A stretch of 22,140 nt of DNA from an uncultured Oscillospiraceae bacterium (GTDB lineage Bacteria > Bacillota > Clostridia > Oscillospirales > Oscillospiraceae): assembly GCA_934636305.1 (NCBI GenBank), contig CAKUAM010000029.1, positions 1-22,140 on the forward strand, read 5' to 3'. The translations under genes were made by a program, and so were the position numbers. This document shows positions 14,365-20,731 of the stretch, piece by piece. Below the pieces are notes generated by a model. The model saw only the letters and a list, made by a program, of their open reading frames with translations, made no database searches and was not told the DNA's origin. Within the stretch, counting starts at the first letter, position 1. Every line of letters begins with the position of its first letter.

Positions 14365-14527
14365 GGGCAACACCGCACAATTGCGGCTACGCGCTTCGCT
14401 GGATCTTTTCCACCAAATCTGCGGTTTGAAAAGCTTGAAATACATACAGGATTCCTGCACGTTTCAAACCTTGACCTGGTGAAAAATCTCTCGCCGAATC
14501 TGCTTGCCGAATTGTGCGGTATTACCT
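14365..14527. mobile_element. MITE-like 163-bp long imperfect palindrome with TA flanks
   Basis: The ends are 18-base inverted repeats (14365-14382 and 14510-14527) matching at 15 positions, with all three differences being transitions. TA dinucleotides flank both sides (14363-14364 and 14528-14529), as expected for a Tc1/mariner/IS630-type target duplication. The interior continues the palindrome: GGTTTGAAA (14423-14431) pairs with TTTCAAACC (14462-14470), and GATCTTTTCCACCA pairs imperfectly with TGGTGAAAAATCT. There is no transposase gene, so it is a non-autonomous element. The right end forms part of the stop codon of the TPM gene. Confidence 0.75.
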
Positions 14528-15354
14528 TAGAATTTTCCGCTGGAATGCGAGAACCCGCCGGAGTTGACGGACGTTCCGCCGCCGCTGGAATGGTTCTCTG
14601 TCTCGATCTTCACGCGCGTCTGCGTCGTCGTGAGATAGCGGTCATTCTGCCGCGTCATTTTGATTCCATTGACGGGAATGTATGCGTCGGCATGCGTCTG
14701 CTTGCACGCTGACTTCATCCGCGCCTTCATAATGAGGCACACAATGAGTGCAATAATGATTGACACAACCGCCGCAATCACAACATCGACGCCCAGGCTG
14801 CCACCCTCTGCCTCGCTGCTCTCATCTGCACTGTCGTAGTAGATATCTACCGGTTCGCCCTCGGCATCCTTCTGCAGATATGCGCTGCAGCCGGCAATAA
14901 AGTCCGACAGTCCCGCCGCCCAGTCATTGCTGCGGAAATCATCCAGGAACCAGTCCTCTGCCAGGCTCTGCTTGCCGTAGTCCGTAAAGGCCCGATTGCC
15001 AATCTCTCCGTGCGCACACAGATCATAATCGCGCTCGTCCATGCTGAGCGCCAGCAAAATGCAGTTGCGGTCGGTGCCCACGCCAAGCTCCAGCTCCGCA
15101 TAGGCGCTCTCTGCAAATTCCTCGATGGAGCCCGCGTCATAATAGGTGCTGTAATCATCTACAATCACCACATACACGCCGCAGCCATACTGCTCCTCCA
15201 CCTGCGCTGCCGCAGCCTCCAGGCTGCTGTGCTCGCTTTCCGACAGCAGCTCACTCAGATCCACAATGTGGGCGCTGCTTGCCGCGCAGGCCGGCAGGCA
15301 CAGCGTGGTGAGCAGCAAAATGGCGACTGCCAGACAAATCAGTCTCTTTTTCAT
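14527..15354 (-). CDS. TPM-domain membrane protein (YdjH-like)
   Basis: The 275-residue product has a signal sequence (residues 1-24, ending LPACA-A). A TPM domain of the YgcG/TLP18.3/YdjH type follows (about 28-165, with VDLSELLSESEHSSLEAAAAQVEEQYGCGVYVVIVDDYS and NCILLALSMDERDYDLCAHGEIG). Next come an acidic linker, one transmembrane segment (about 187-209) and a cytoplasmic tail ending in Ser/Gly-rich repeats. It is the third gene of the SPFH-zinc-ribbon-TPM operon, the same trio as Bacillus subtilis ydjI, ydjG and ydjH, which work with PspA in membrane stress. AAGGAGG lies before the ATG. The TAA stop coincides with the edge of the MITE-like element, so the original C-terminus may have been altered, although the SSGKF ending is plausible for the family. 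Confidence 0.88.
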   Translation of the reverse strand: MKKRLICLAVAILLLTTLCLPACAASSAHIVDLSELLSESEHSSLEAAAAQVEEQYGCGVYVVIVDDYSTYYDAGSIEEFAESAYAELELGVGTDRNCILLALSMDERDYDLCAHGEIGNRAFTDYGKQSLAEDWFLDDFRSNDWAAGLSDFIAGCSAYLQKDAEGEPVDIYYDSADESSEAEGGSLGVDVVIAAVVSIIIALIVCLIMKARMKSACKQTHADAYIPVNGIKMTRQNDRYLTTTQTRVKIETENHSSGGGTSVNSGGFSHSSGKF

Positions 15355-15367
15355 CGTGCCGCCCTCC

Positions 15368-16480
15368 TTATGCCGTCAAAAGCTGCAGAAGCAGCGTAAA
15401 AATCACCGTCAACGACCCGGCAATCGCGCCGAAATACGCCCAGAACCGTCCCTTGGAGATCGGCAGATCCCCCGTCAGTTTGCCCGTCTGCCCGTTCATG
15501 GAGAACAGGTAGTCCTTGCCGTTCCATTTGGTATGCAGCATCCACACCGGCAGCAGCGCATACTGCACCTTGCCGCGCCGGATGTGCACATTCTCATGCT
15601 CCGGGATGCACGTTTCAAAGCCCGCGACAGATGCGCGCAGCGCGTCCTCACAGCTGGCCTTGCAGCGCGCATCGGCACGCTTGGCGCACTCGTCCACGCT
15701 CACATCATACTGGTCCGCCAGATAGCCGGGCAGATACGCATTGGAAAACGCCTTGAGGGCCTTGTAATCGAACGGCTCAATGGAGTCCATATTCTCGTCG
15801 GGCATCTTGCTCGACGCATCGACCGGGATTTTTTCAAAGGCGATATTTCCGGCGCGCTCTACCAGAAAATGCTGCGTATCCGTCACCTCGTAATCGCCCT
15901 CGCGGTGCGTCATGGAGCGTGTGCACTTATACGCTGCGTCGGCGTTGGCCGTGCCGTTGAACAGCCAGAACGGGACATACACGCCCTGAATTTCCTCAAT
16001 GTGGTTCTGTGCGGAGAACACGCGCGGCAGCAGCGGCTTATTCTTATAGTGCTGCTTGAGCGCGTCAATCGCCGCCTGCTTGTCAAGCTTGAAGGGAATG
16101 ATATAGTCCGGCTTTTTCGCGCCGGAGAGCTTCCCCGGCACAATGGTCGGATTGCCGCAGTAGGGGCAGCTGGTCGCAGCCGTCGTCTCGTCACAGACAA
16201 GCTCTGCCCCGCACGACGGGCACGAATATGCCTTCATGCCCTCATCCCACGCGGCGCCCTCCGGCTGCTGCCATGCAGATTCCTCAGCTGCCTGCTGCTT
16301 TTGCTCCTGCTTCTGCTGCTCCTCGGCAGCCTTTTCATCCTTCTGGGCGTAGAGCTTCTCAATTTCCTCAACTGTGTAGCTTGACCCGCAGTATTCACAT
16401 TCCAGCTTGCCGGTGCCGCCTTTAAAATGCAGCGGACCCGTACAGGCCGGACACTGATAGTTTGTTACCTGATTTGCCAT
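15368..16480 (-). CDS. zinc-ribbon membrane protein (YdjG-like)
   Basis: The 370-residue protein starts with a zinc ribbon (Cys10, Cys13, Cys28, Cys31). A Gln/Glu/Lys-rich coiled region (about 43-75) and a second ribbon (CPSCGAELVCDETTAATSCPYCGNP) follow. A long domain without recognisable enzyme motifs continues from there, and one transmembrane segment lies near the C-terminus (about 345-367). It is similar to the TFIIB-type zinc-ribbon proteins annotated as YdjG. In Bacillus the equivalent forms a membrane complex with YdjH and YdjI that recruits PspA. GGGAGG precedes ATG 16480. It lies 56 bases after the SPFH gene, with a strong hairpin in between, and 13 bases before the TPM gene. Confidence 0.88.
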   Translation of the reverse strand: MANQVTNYQCPACTGPLHFKGGTGKLECEYCGSSYTVEEIEKLYAQKDEKAAEEQQKQEQKQQAAEESAWQQPEGAAWDEGMKAYSCPSCGAELVCDETTAATSCPYCGNPTIVPGKLSGAKKPDYIIPFKLDKQAAIDALKQHYKNKPLLPRVFSAQNHIEEIQGVYVPFWLFNGTANADAAYKCTRSMTHREGDYEVTDTQHFLVERAGNIAFEKIPVDASSKMPDENMDSIEPFDYKALKAFSNAYLPGYLADQYDVSVDECAKRADARCKASCEDALRASVAGFETCIPEHENVHIRRGKVQYALLPVWMLHTKWNGKDYLFSMNGQTGKLTGDLPISKGRFWAYFGAIAGSLTVIFTLLLQLLTA

Positions 16481-16500
16481 ACAAATGCCTCCCGTCGCGC

Positions 16501-16529
16501 GGTTGCCCGCGCAGATTGCGCGGGCAACC
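16501..16529 (-). other. intercistronic hairpin with perfect 12-bp GC-rich stem
   Basis: GGTTGCCCGCGC and GCGCGGGCAACC enclose 5 bases between the SPFH stop codon and the ribosome binding site of the zinc-ribbon gene. There is no T-run after it on the minus strand, so it is unlikely to be a plain terminator. It may stabilise the upstream mRNA segment or lower expression of the downstream genes. Confidence 0.65.
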
Positions 16530-16536
16530 TGGTCTA

Positions 16537-17868
16537 TTAGCCGACAATATCACCCTCATCAAACGGATCGCCGCATTCCGGGCAGAATTTCGGCGGATGC
16601 GTGGGATCCGACGGCTCCCAGCCGCACTTGTCGCACTTATACTTCGGCACGCCAGCCGGCTTCTTTGCGCCGCACTCCGCGCAGAATTTGCCCTTGTTTA
16701 GCGCGCCGCACGTCGGGCACGTCCAGCCTGCCGCAGAGGCCTCCGGCCGCTTGGCGCCGCATTCCGGGCAGAATTTGCCCGTGGCCGTCGCACCGCAGCT
16801 GCACTTCCAGCTGCCGGCTGCCGGCGCTGCCGCGGGGGCAGGCTGCTGCGCCGCCTGCTGCTGCGCGCCCATCTGATAGAGATTCTGTGCATTCATGCCG
16901 CCGGCCTGCCCGGCCATGTTCATGCCCATAAAGGCCATCGCCGCGCCATTCTGGTTGTTGGCCGCCGCCTGCATGGCAGATGCCTGCGCACCGACAAGAT
17001 GCGCCGCCGCCATGGTCGGATCGCGGAACGCAGCGTTGCGCTGCAGCTCCTTGATCATCTGCTCATCCTCCTCGCTCGCCTTCACAGACGAAACGCCGAG
17101 CGAGACAATTTCCAGTCCGCGCAGATTGCGCCACTTGGCCGACAGCACATCGTTAAGCGCGTCGGCAAGCTCCGCCGTGTGGCCCGGCAGCGCAGAATAG
17201 CGGATGCCCATGTCCGAGATCTTGGCAAAGGCCGGCTGCAGAGCGGTCAGAAGCTCCGTCTTGAGCTGGCTGTCGAGCCGGTCGCGCGTATAATCCGCTG
17301 TCACATTGCCGCAGACATTCGTATAGAACAGGATCGGGTCACAGATATGATAGCTGTACTCGCCGAAGCAGCGGATGGAGATATCGACATCGAGCCCCGC
17401 GCGCTGGTCAACCACACGGAACGGCACCGGCGACGGCGTGCCGTATTTGTTGCCGATGAGCTCCTTGGTGTTGAAATAGTAGACTCTCTGATCCTTGGGC
17501 GGCTCACCGCCGAAGGTAAAGCGCTTACCGATATTCTTGAACGTCGCAAGCAGGCTCTCGCCGAACTTGCCCGAAAACAGCGACGGCTCTGTCGACGAAT
17601 CATACCGGAACTCGCCCGGCTCGGCGCAGAACTCTGTGACCTTGCCCTGATCGACAAGGATCATGCACTGGCCATCGGCCACGGCGATGACGGAGCCGTT
17701 GGAAATGATGTTATCCGAGCCCTTTGTGTTGCTGCTGCGGCCGGACACACGCTTTTGCCCCTTGACTGCCATGACATTTTCCGGAAGGGCCTCACAATAG
17801 AAATACTCCTTCCACTGGTCGGCCAGCACACCGCCTGCCGCACCCATTGCTGCTTTGATCAGTCCCAT
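16537..17868 (-). CDS. SPFH-domain protein with C-terminal zinc ribbons (YdjI-like)
   Basis: The 443-residue product has an N-terminal SPFH/band-7 domain (about residues 20-290, with VIAVADGQCMILVDQGKVTEF and PSPVPFRVVDQRAGLDVDISIRCFGEYSYHI). A Gln/Ala/Met-rich linker follows (about 290-350). Three Cys4 zinc ribbons close the protein (WKCSCGATATGKFCPECG, WTCPTCGALNKGKFCAECG, YKCDKCG..FCPECG). These proteins are often annotated as virion core protein homologues; in Bacillus the equivalent is YdjI. There is no transmembrane helix, and membrane contact would come through the SPFH region and partners. The gene leads the operon with AAAGGAG before ATG 17868. No pspA is adjacent, unlike in Bacillus. 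Confidence 0.92.
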   Translation of the reverse strand: MGLIKAAMGAAGGVLADQWKEYFYCEALPENVMAVKGQKRVSGRSSNTKGSDNIISNGSVIAVADGQCMILVDQGKVTEFCAEPGEFRYDSSTEPSLFSGKFGESLLATFKNIGKRFTFGGEPPKDQRVYYFNTKELIGNKYGTPSPVPFRVVDQRAGLDVDISIRCFGEYSYHICDPILFYTNVCGNVTADYTRDRLDSQLKTELLTALQPAFAKISDMGIRYSALPGHTAELADALNDVLSAKWRNLRGLEIVSLGVSSVKASEEDEQMIKELQRNAAFRDPTMAAAHLVGAQASAMQAAANNQNGAAMAFMGMNMAGQAGGMNAQNLYQMGAQQQAAQQPAPAAAPAAGSWKCSCGATATGKFCPECGAKRPEASAAGWTCPTCGALNKGKFCAECGAKKPAGVPKYKCDKCGWEPSDPTHPPKFCPECGDPFDEGDIVG

Positions 17869-17922
17869 AAGATACGCTCCTTTATATTTATATTCGTTGT
17901 GTTATTTACCTTACCACAGTTT

Positions 17923-17949
17923 GACGCGTCCGGCAACGCAATTGTTCCA
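17923..17949 (-). promoter_or_regulatory. candidate ECF-sigma promoter of the ydjI-like operon
   Basis: On the minus strand TGGAAC (17949-17944), a 17-base spacer and CGTC (17926-17923) resemble the AAC/CGT signature of ECF sigma promoters (Bacillus sigma-W/M: TGAAAC...CGTA/C). The predicted leader is about 50 bases. The Bacillus pspA-ydjGHI operon is driven by sigma-W, so this fits. The spacer is one base longer than ideal and no sigma gene is in the window. Confidence 0.45.
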
Positions 17950-18035
17950 TTTTCGTCAAAAACTCCAAATTTCCCGCGTATCCTGTCAGGATGGGCAGAA
18001 ACTGAAAACTGACCATAGGCGGCTTCTTTTTTGTC

Positions 18036-18044
18036 TGATAGAAT
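18036..18044 (+). promoter_or_regulatory. extended -10 promoter of the acyltransferase-glycosyltransferase operon
   Basis: TGATAGAAT (18036-18044) is an extended -10 element 37 bases upstream of ATG 18082. No good -35 is visible (TAGGCG at the expected place). The 213-base gap between the divergent genes starting at 17868 and 18082 otherwise holds only the minus-strand promoter and AT-rich sequence. Confidence 0.5.
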
Positions 18045-18081
18045 GCAGTTGTAGGATATTACCGCTTAAAGGACGCTTGAT

Positions 18082-18564
18082 ATGATACAATTATTGTACT
18101 GTGCGTGCTATCTCGCCGCGCTCGGGATTTTGAGCTTTGTGCTTGGCCGGCTGGTGCCGAAGGCCTGGTTCGATTACCGCCGCGCGCCATACCGCACTGC
18201 AGCCTGGGAAAAGGACGGGCGGATCTATGAAACGCTCCTTCATGTCTCCGCGTGGCAGACCCGTGTGCCGGACATGAGCCGCATATTCCCCGGCCTGATG
18301 CCGGCAAAAAAGATGGTGCGGCTCGATCCGCAGTCGCTTCTGACCATGATCCGTGAGACATGCGTGGCCGAAGCTGTGCACTGGATTCTGGCCATACTCG
18401 GCGCAGGCGTGCTGGTTTTGTGGCCAACCGGCTGGGGCGTGCTGCTGTATCTCCTGTACGCCATATTCGGCAATCTGATTTTCATCATCATCCAGCGCTA
18501 TAACCGGCCGCGCCTCGTGCGGCTGTATGAGCGGCAGCAACAGAAACGGAGGAACCAAGTATGA
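18082..18564 (+). CDS. CrtO-like membrane acyltransferase (glycosyl-4,4'-diaponeurosporenoate acyltransferase family)
   Basis: The 160-residue protein has hydrophobic segments at residues 3-22, about 95-112 and 115-136. Between them is the conserved block WEKDGRIYETLLHVSAWQTRVPDMSRIFPG with LMPAKKM, which resembles the CrtO family that acylates the sugar of staphyloxanthin in Staphylococcus. No carotenoid genes are here. The next gene is a lipid glycosyltransferase whose ATG overlaps this stop as ATGA. The likely job is therefore acylation of a glycolipid made by the partner rather than of a carotenoid; that is an inference. AAAGGA precedes the start by about 9 bases. The C-terminus is very basic (RQQQKRRNQV). 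Confidence 0.8.
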   Translation: MIQLLYCACYLAALGILSFVLGRLVPKAWFDYRRAPYRTAAWEKDGRIYETLLHVSAWQTRVPDMSRIFPGLMPAKKMVRLDPQSLLTMIRETCVAEAVHWILAILGAGVLVLWPTGWGVLLYLLYAIFGNLIFIIIQRYNRPRLVRLYERQQQKRRNQV

Positions 18565-19667
18565 ACGTCCTGATTTTAAGCTGCAATACCGGCGGCGGGC
18601 ACAATTCCTGCGCGAAGGCCATCGCCTCTGAGCTGCAGGCACGCGGCCACAGCTGCGCCGTTGACGATGCGCTGCAGTTTGTCTCCAAGGGCACCTCGCG
18701 CTTCGTCAGCAATTGGCATGTGCGGTTCTACCGCTATTTCCCCAAGCTCTACAATAAAGGCTACCAATATGCCGAGGAGCACCCGGCATCGTTTGATGAC
18801 AGCTCCGCAGCCTACCGCATTCTTCGCCGCGGGTGCAACCGCCTGCGCGCGTCCATCCGCGCGGGCGGCTATGACGCAGTTATCTGCGTGCACCTGTTCC
18901 CGGCGCTGATGCTCACCGCCATCCAGAAGCAGAGCCCGCTGCCCATCCGCACCGTATTTGTCGCCACCGACTATACCGCCAGCCCCTCCTGCGACCGGAT
19001 TGACCTTGACTACTGTGTTATTCCTGACGCATCGCTCACGGATACGTTTGTCCGCTGCGGCGTGCGCCGGGAAGCAATTGTTCCCTGCGGGATCCCCATC
19101 CGGCAAGAGCTGTACAGCAGTCTCCCCATGGACGAGGCCAAGCGCGCCGCCGGCATCGATCCTGCGCACCGGCACCTGTTTGTCATGACCGGCAGCATGG
19201 GCTGCGGGCCAATGGAGGAAATTGCAGAACTGCTTGCAATGCGGCTGCCTTTGTCGTATGATGTCAGTATCGCATGCAGCAGCAACCGCAAGCTCATCCG
19301 CAGGCTTCAACGCCAATTCGAGGATCATCCCAACATCCACATCCGCGGGTATATCAGCGACATGTCCGCCATGCTGGACAGCACAGATCTGTTTCTGACC
19401 AAGCCCGGCGGCATCAGCACGACCGAGGCCATGGTCAAGGGTGTGCCGATGGTTCTGGTCAACGTTGTCGGCGGCTGTGAGACGCCGAATCTCGCGTTTT
19501 TCGTCTCGCACGGCGGCGCTGTGACCGCCGATACGCCGCAGGAGCTTGCCGCACTGTGCGATCAGCTGCTGCGCAGCGACGAACGCCGCGAACAGATGCG
19601 CCATGCGCTTGCCGGCATGCACAAAAAGCCTGCCGCAGCAGCCATCTGCGATCTTCTGGAGGGATAA
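18561..19667 (+). CDS. MGDG-synthase/UgtP-like glycosyltransferase (GT28 type)
   Basis: The 368-residue product opens VLILSCNTGGGHNSCAKAIASEL, the characteristic N-terminus of processive diacylglycerol glucosyltransferases and MGDG synthases, followed by FYRYFPKLYNKGYQ. The sugar-nucleotide domain contains FVMTGSMGCGPMEEI and FLTKPGGISTTEAMVKGVPMVLVNVVGGCE, typical of GT28/MurG-like enzymes. It would transfer glucose or galactose from the UDP-sugar to diacylglycerol or a related lipid on the cytoplasmic membrane surface. Its start overlaps the CrtO-like acyltransferase gene by 4 bases, and thioredoxin follows after 46 bases. The donor sugar and number of residues added cannot be read from the sequence. 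Confidence 0.92.
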   Translation: MNVLILSCNTGGGHNSCAKAIASELQARGHSCAVDDALQFVSKGTSRFVSNWHVRFYRYFPKLYNKGYQYAEEHPASFDDSSAAYRILRRGCNRLRASIRAGGYDAVICVHLFPALMLTAIQKQSPLPIRTVFVATDYTASPSCDRIDLDYCVIPDASLTDTFVRCGVRREAIVPCGIPIRQELYSSLPMDEAKRAAGIDPAHRHLFVMTGSMGCGPMEEIAELLAMRLPLSYDVSIACSSNRKLIRRLQRQFEDHPNIHIRGYISDMSAMLDSTDLFLTKPGGISTTEAMVKGVPMVLVNVVGGCETPNLAFFVSHGGAVTADTPQELAALCDQLLRSDERREQMRHALAGMHKKPAAAAICDLLEG

Positions 19668-19713
19668 AACCTGACGGCGCGGCACATACCAAAGCAAAGG
19701 GAGGTCATTTGTC

Positions 19714-20022
19714 ATGACAATTGTAACATTGGATAATTTTGAGCAGGAGGTCGTGCGTGCAGAGGGGCCTGTCGTCGTCGACTTCTGGGCAACGTGGTGC
19801 GGCCCGTGCATGATGCTGGCGCCTGTGATGCAGGAGCTGGACGGAGAGATGCCAGGCATCAAATTCTGCAAGGTCAACGTCGACGACGAGCGCGATCTGG
19901 CCATGGAGTTCCAGATTGACTCCATTCCGACGCTTCTGTGCGTCAAGGGCGGTAAGGTCGTGAAGCGTCTGGTCGGCTACCGCGAAAAGGACGTGCTTAA
20001 AAAGGAGCTTGAGGCGCTGTGA
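19714..20022 (+). CDS. trxA: thioredoxin
   Basis: This is a small (102 aa) thioredoxin with the canonical FWATWCGPCMMLAPVMQEL active site, the IPTLLCVKGGKVV cis-proline segment and the usual length. It reduces protein disulfides in the cytoplasm. GGGAGG lies 11 bases before ATG 19714. The stop overlaps the GTG start of the next gene, a ferredoxin:thioredoxin reductase-like protein, as GTGA. The two are therefore translationally coupled, and this thioredoxin is probably reduced from ferredoxin rather than NADPH. It lies 46 bases after the glycosyltransferase gene and may be read from the same transcript. Confidence 0.96.
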   Translation: MTIVTLDNFEQEVVRAEGPVVVDFWATWCGPCMMLAPVMQELDGEMPGIKFCKVNVDDERDLAMEFQIDSIPTLLCVKGGKVVKRLVGYREKDVLKKELEAL

Positions 20023-20216
20023 AGGTTCGTCTGAACGAGGACGCAGCTGTCGTTGCACGCGTCAAGGAGGGACTCAAGCGCACCGGCGGCTATTGCCCGT
20101 GCCGGCTTGCCCGCACGGAGGACAACAAGTGCATGTGCCGTGAGTTCCGCGAGCAGATCAAAGATCCAGACTTTGAGGGCTACTGCCACTGCATGCTCTA
20201 TTACAAAGAAAAATAA
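20019..20216 (+). CDS. ferredoxin:thioredoxin reductase catalytic-chain-like protein
   Basis: This 65-residue protein carries CPC (26-28), CMC (38-40) and CHC (56-58), the six-cysteine pattern of the FTR catalytic subunit. In that subunit four Cys bind a [4Fe-4S] cluster and two form the redox disulfide that reduces thioredoxin. The internal spacing (9 then 15 residues) differs from plant FTR (16 then 8), but the overall span is similar. This is the compact form recalled from anaerobic bacteria and archaea. The start is GTG 20019, overlapping the trxA stop by 4 bases. No variable (beta-barrel) FTR subunit is nearby. The pair most likely forms a ferredoxin-driven disulfide reduction system. 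Confidence 0.88.
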   Translation: MKVRLNEDAAVVARVKEGLKRTGGYCPCRLARTEDNKCMCREFREQIKDPDFEGYCHCMLYYKEK

Positions 20217-20329
20217 GCGTATGCTTTGACCACCCATCTGGGACATTTTGCGTCAAATGAAGCACATCAGCAGCTTTGTGACGCTTTCTGTCTCCGACGG
20301 CGCGTCAGAAACGGTCGCGACAGAACGAG

Positions 20330-20353
20330 CCGCTGCAGACAGCGGTTTGTTCC
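20330..20353 (+). terminator. probable terminator of the trx-FTR transcript
   Basis: CCGCTG-CAGA-CAGCGG (20330-20345) is followed by TTTGTTCC, with outer GAAC/GTTC bases extending the stem imperfectly. It lies about 115 bases after the FTR stop. A second hairpin with 9-bp arms (CAACCAGCG 20371-20379, CGCTGGTTG 20387-20395) followed by GTTTATTT may reinforce termination. Confidence 0.5.
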
Positions 20354-20666
20354 GTTGCGGCCGTTTTTCTCAACCAGCGGCTGCATCGCTGGTTGGTTTA
20401 TTTGAAACGTCTCCGACGGCCCCATCTTTTCCGCCTTGCCGGATCTCACTACGCGCCGCCCGTCATTTCGGTATCAAGTTTGGCAGCAGTTACGGTTTCA
20501 TTACTGCAGCAAATCCGTTTTGCGGATAAAATCTGTTGCACAGTACGGATTCGCATTGGGCTGTCAGGCAGCGCAGGAAAGATCCAAGAAAACCGAAGAG
20601 CCAACCAAACCACAAACCAGCGAAGCGTTCGCGGTTTAGAAAGAAAGTATAAATCGTTCCTTGCGA

Positions 20667-20694
20667 TTGCATTTCCGTATAAACTTGCTAAAAT
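20667..20694 (+). promoter_or_regulatory. promoter of the VWA-AAA ATPase genes
   Basis: TTGCAT (20667-20672), a 16-base spacer and TAAAAT (20689-20694) form a plausible vegetative promoter in an AT-rich stretch. It is 37 bases upstream of ATG 20732, which has GAGGGAGG as ribosome binding site. Confidence 0.55.
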
Positions 20695-20731
20695 ATAAAG
20701 AAAAACCACATTCTTCCGAGGGAGGCCGCCT

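Larger units (their letters stand above)
20217..20731. other. 515-base gene-free region rich in short repeats
   Basis: No frame here has a credible start, ribosome binding site or family similarity. It holds two hairpins (20330-20345 and 20371-20395), a 12-base direct repeat GTCTCCGACGGC (20290-20301 and 20409-20420), a 22-base near-copy of the 14068 hairpin arm at 20422-20443, and AGAAAGAAAGTAT (20638-20650), which recurs inverted at 8420-8432. The 3' end contains the promoter for the VWA gene. It looks like accumulated intergenic repeat elements. Confidence 0.6.

Noticed and set aside
13980..14429. 149-codon plus-strand frame in the intergenic region after the GT4 gene
   Set aside because: It crosses several hairpins and enters the MITE-like element, has no ribosome binding site, and reads like random sequence.
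18576..19946. 456-codon minus-strand frame opposite the UgtP-like and thioredoxin genes
   Set aside because: Both plus-strand genes are recognisable enzymes. The opposing frame spans them and their gap, which is typical of GC-rich antisense openness.
20393..20698. 101-codon and 93-codon frames in the 20217-20731 gap, considered as small genes
   Set aside because: There is no ribosome binding site, the composition is low complexity, and they overlap dispersed repeats and the VWA promoter.
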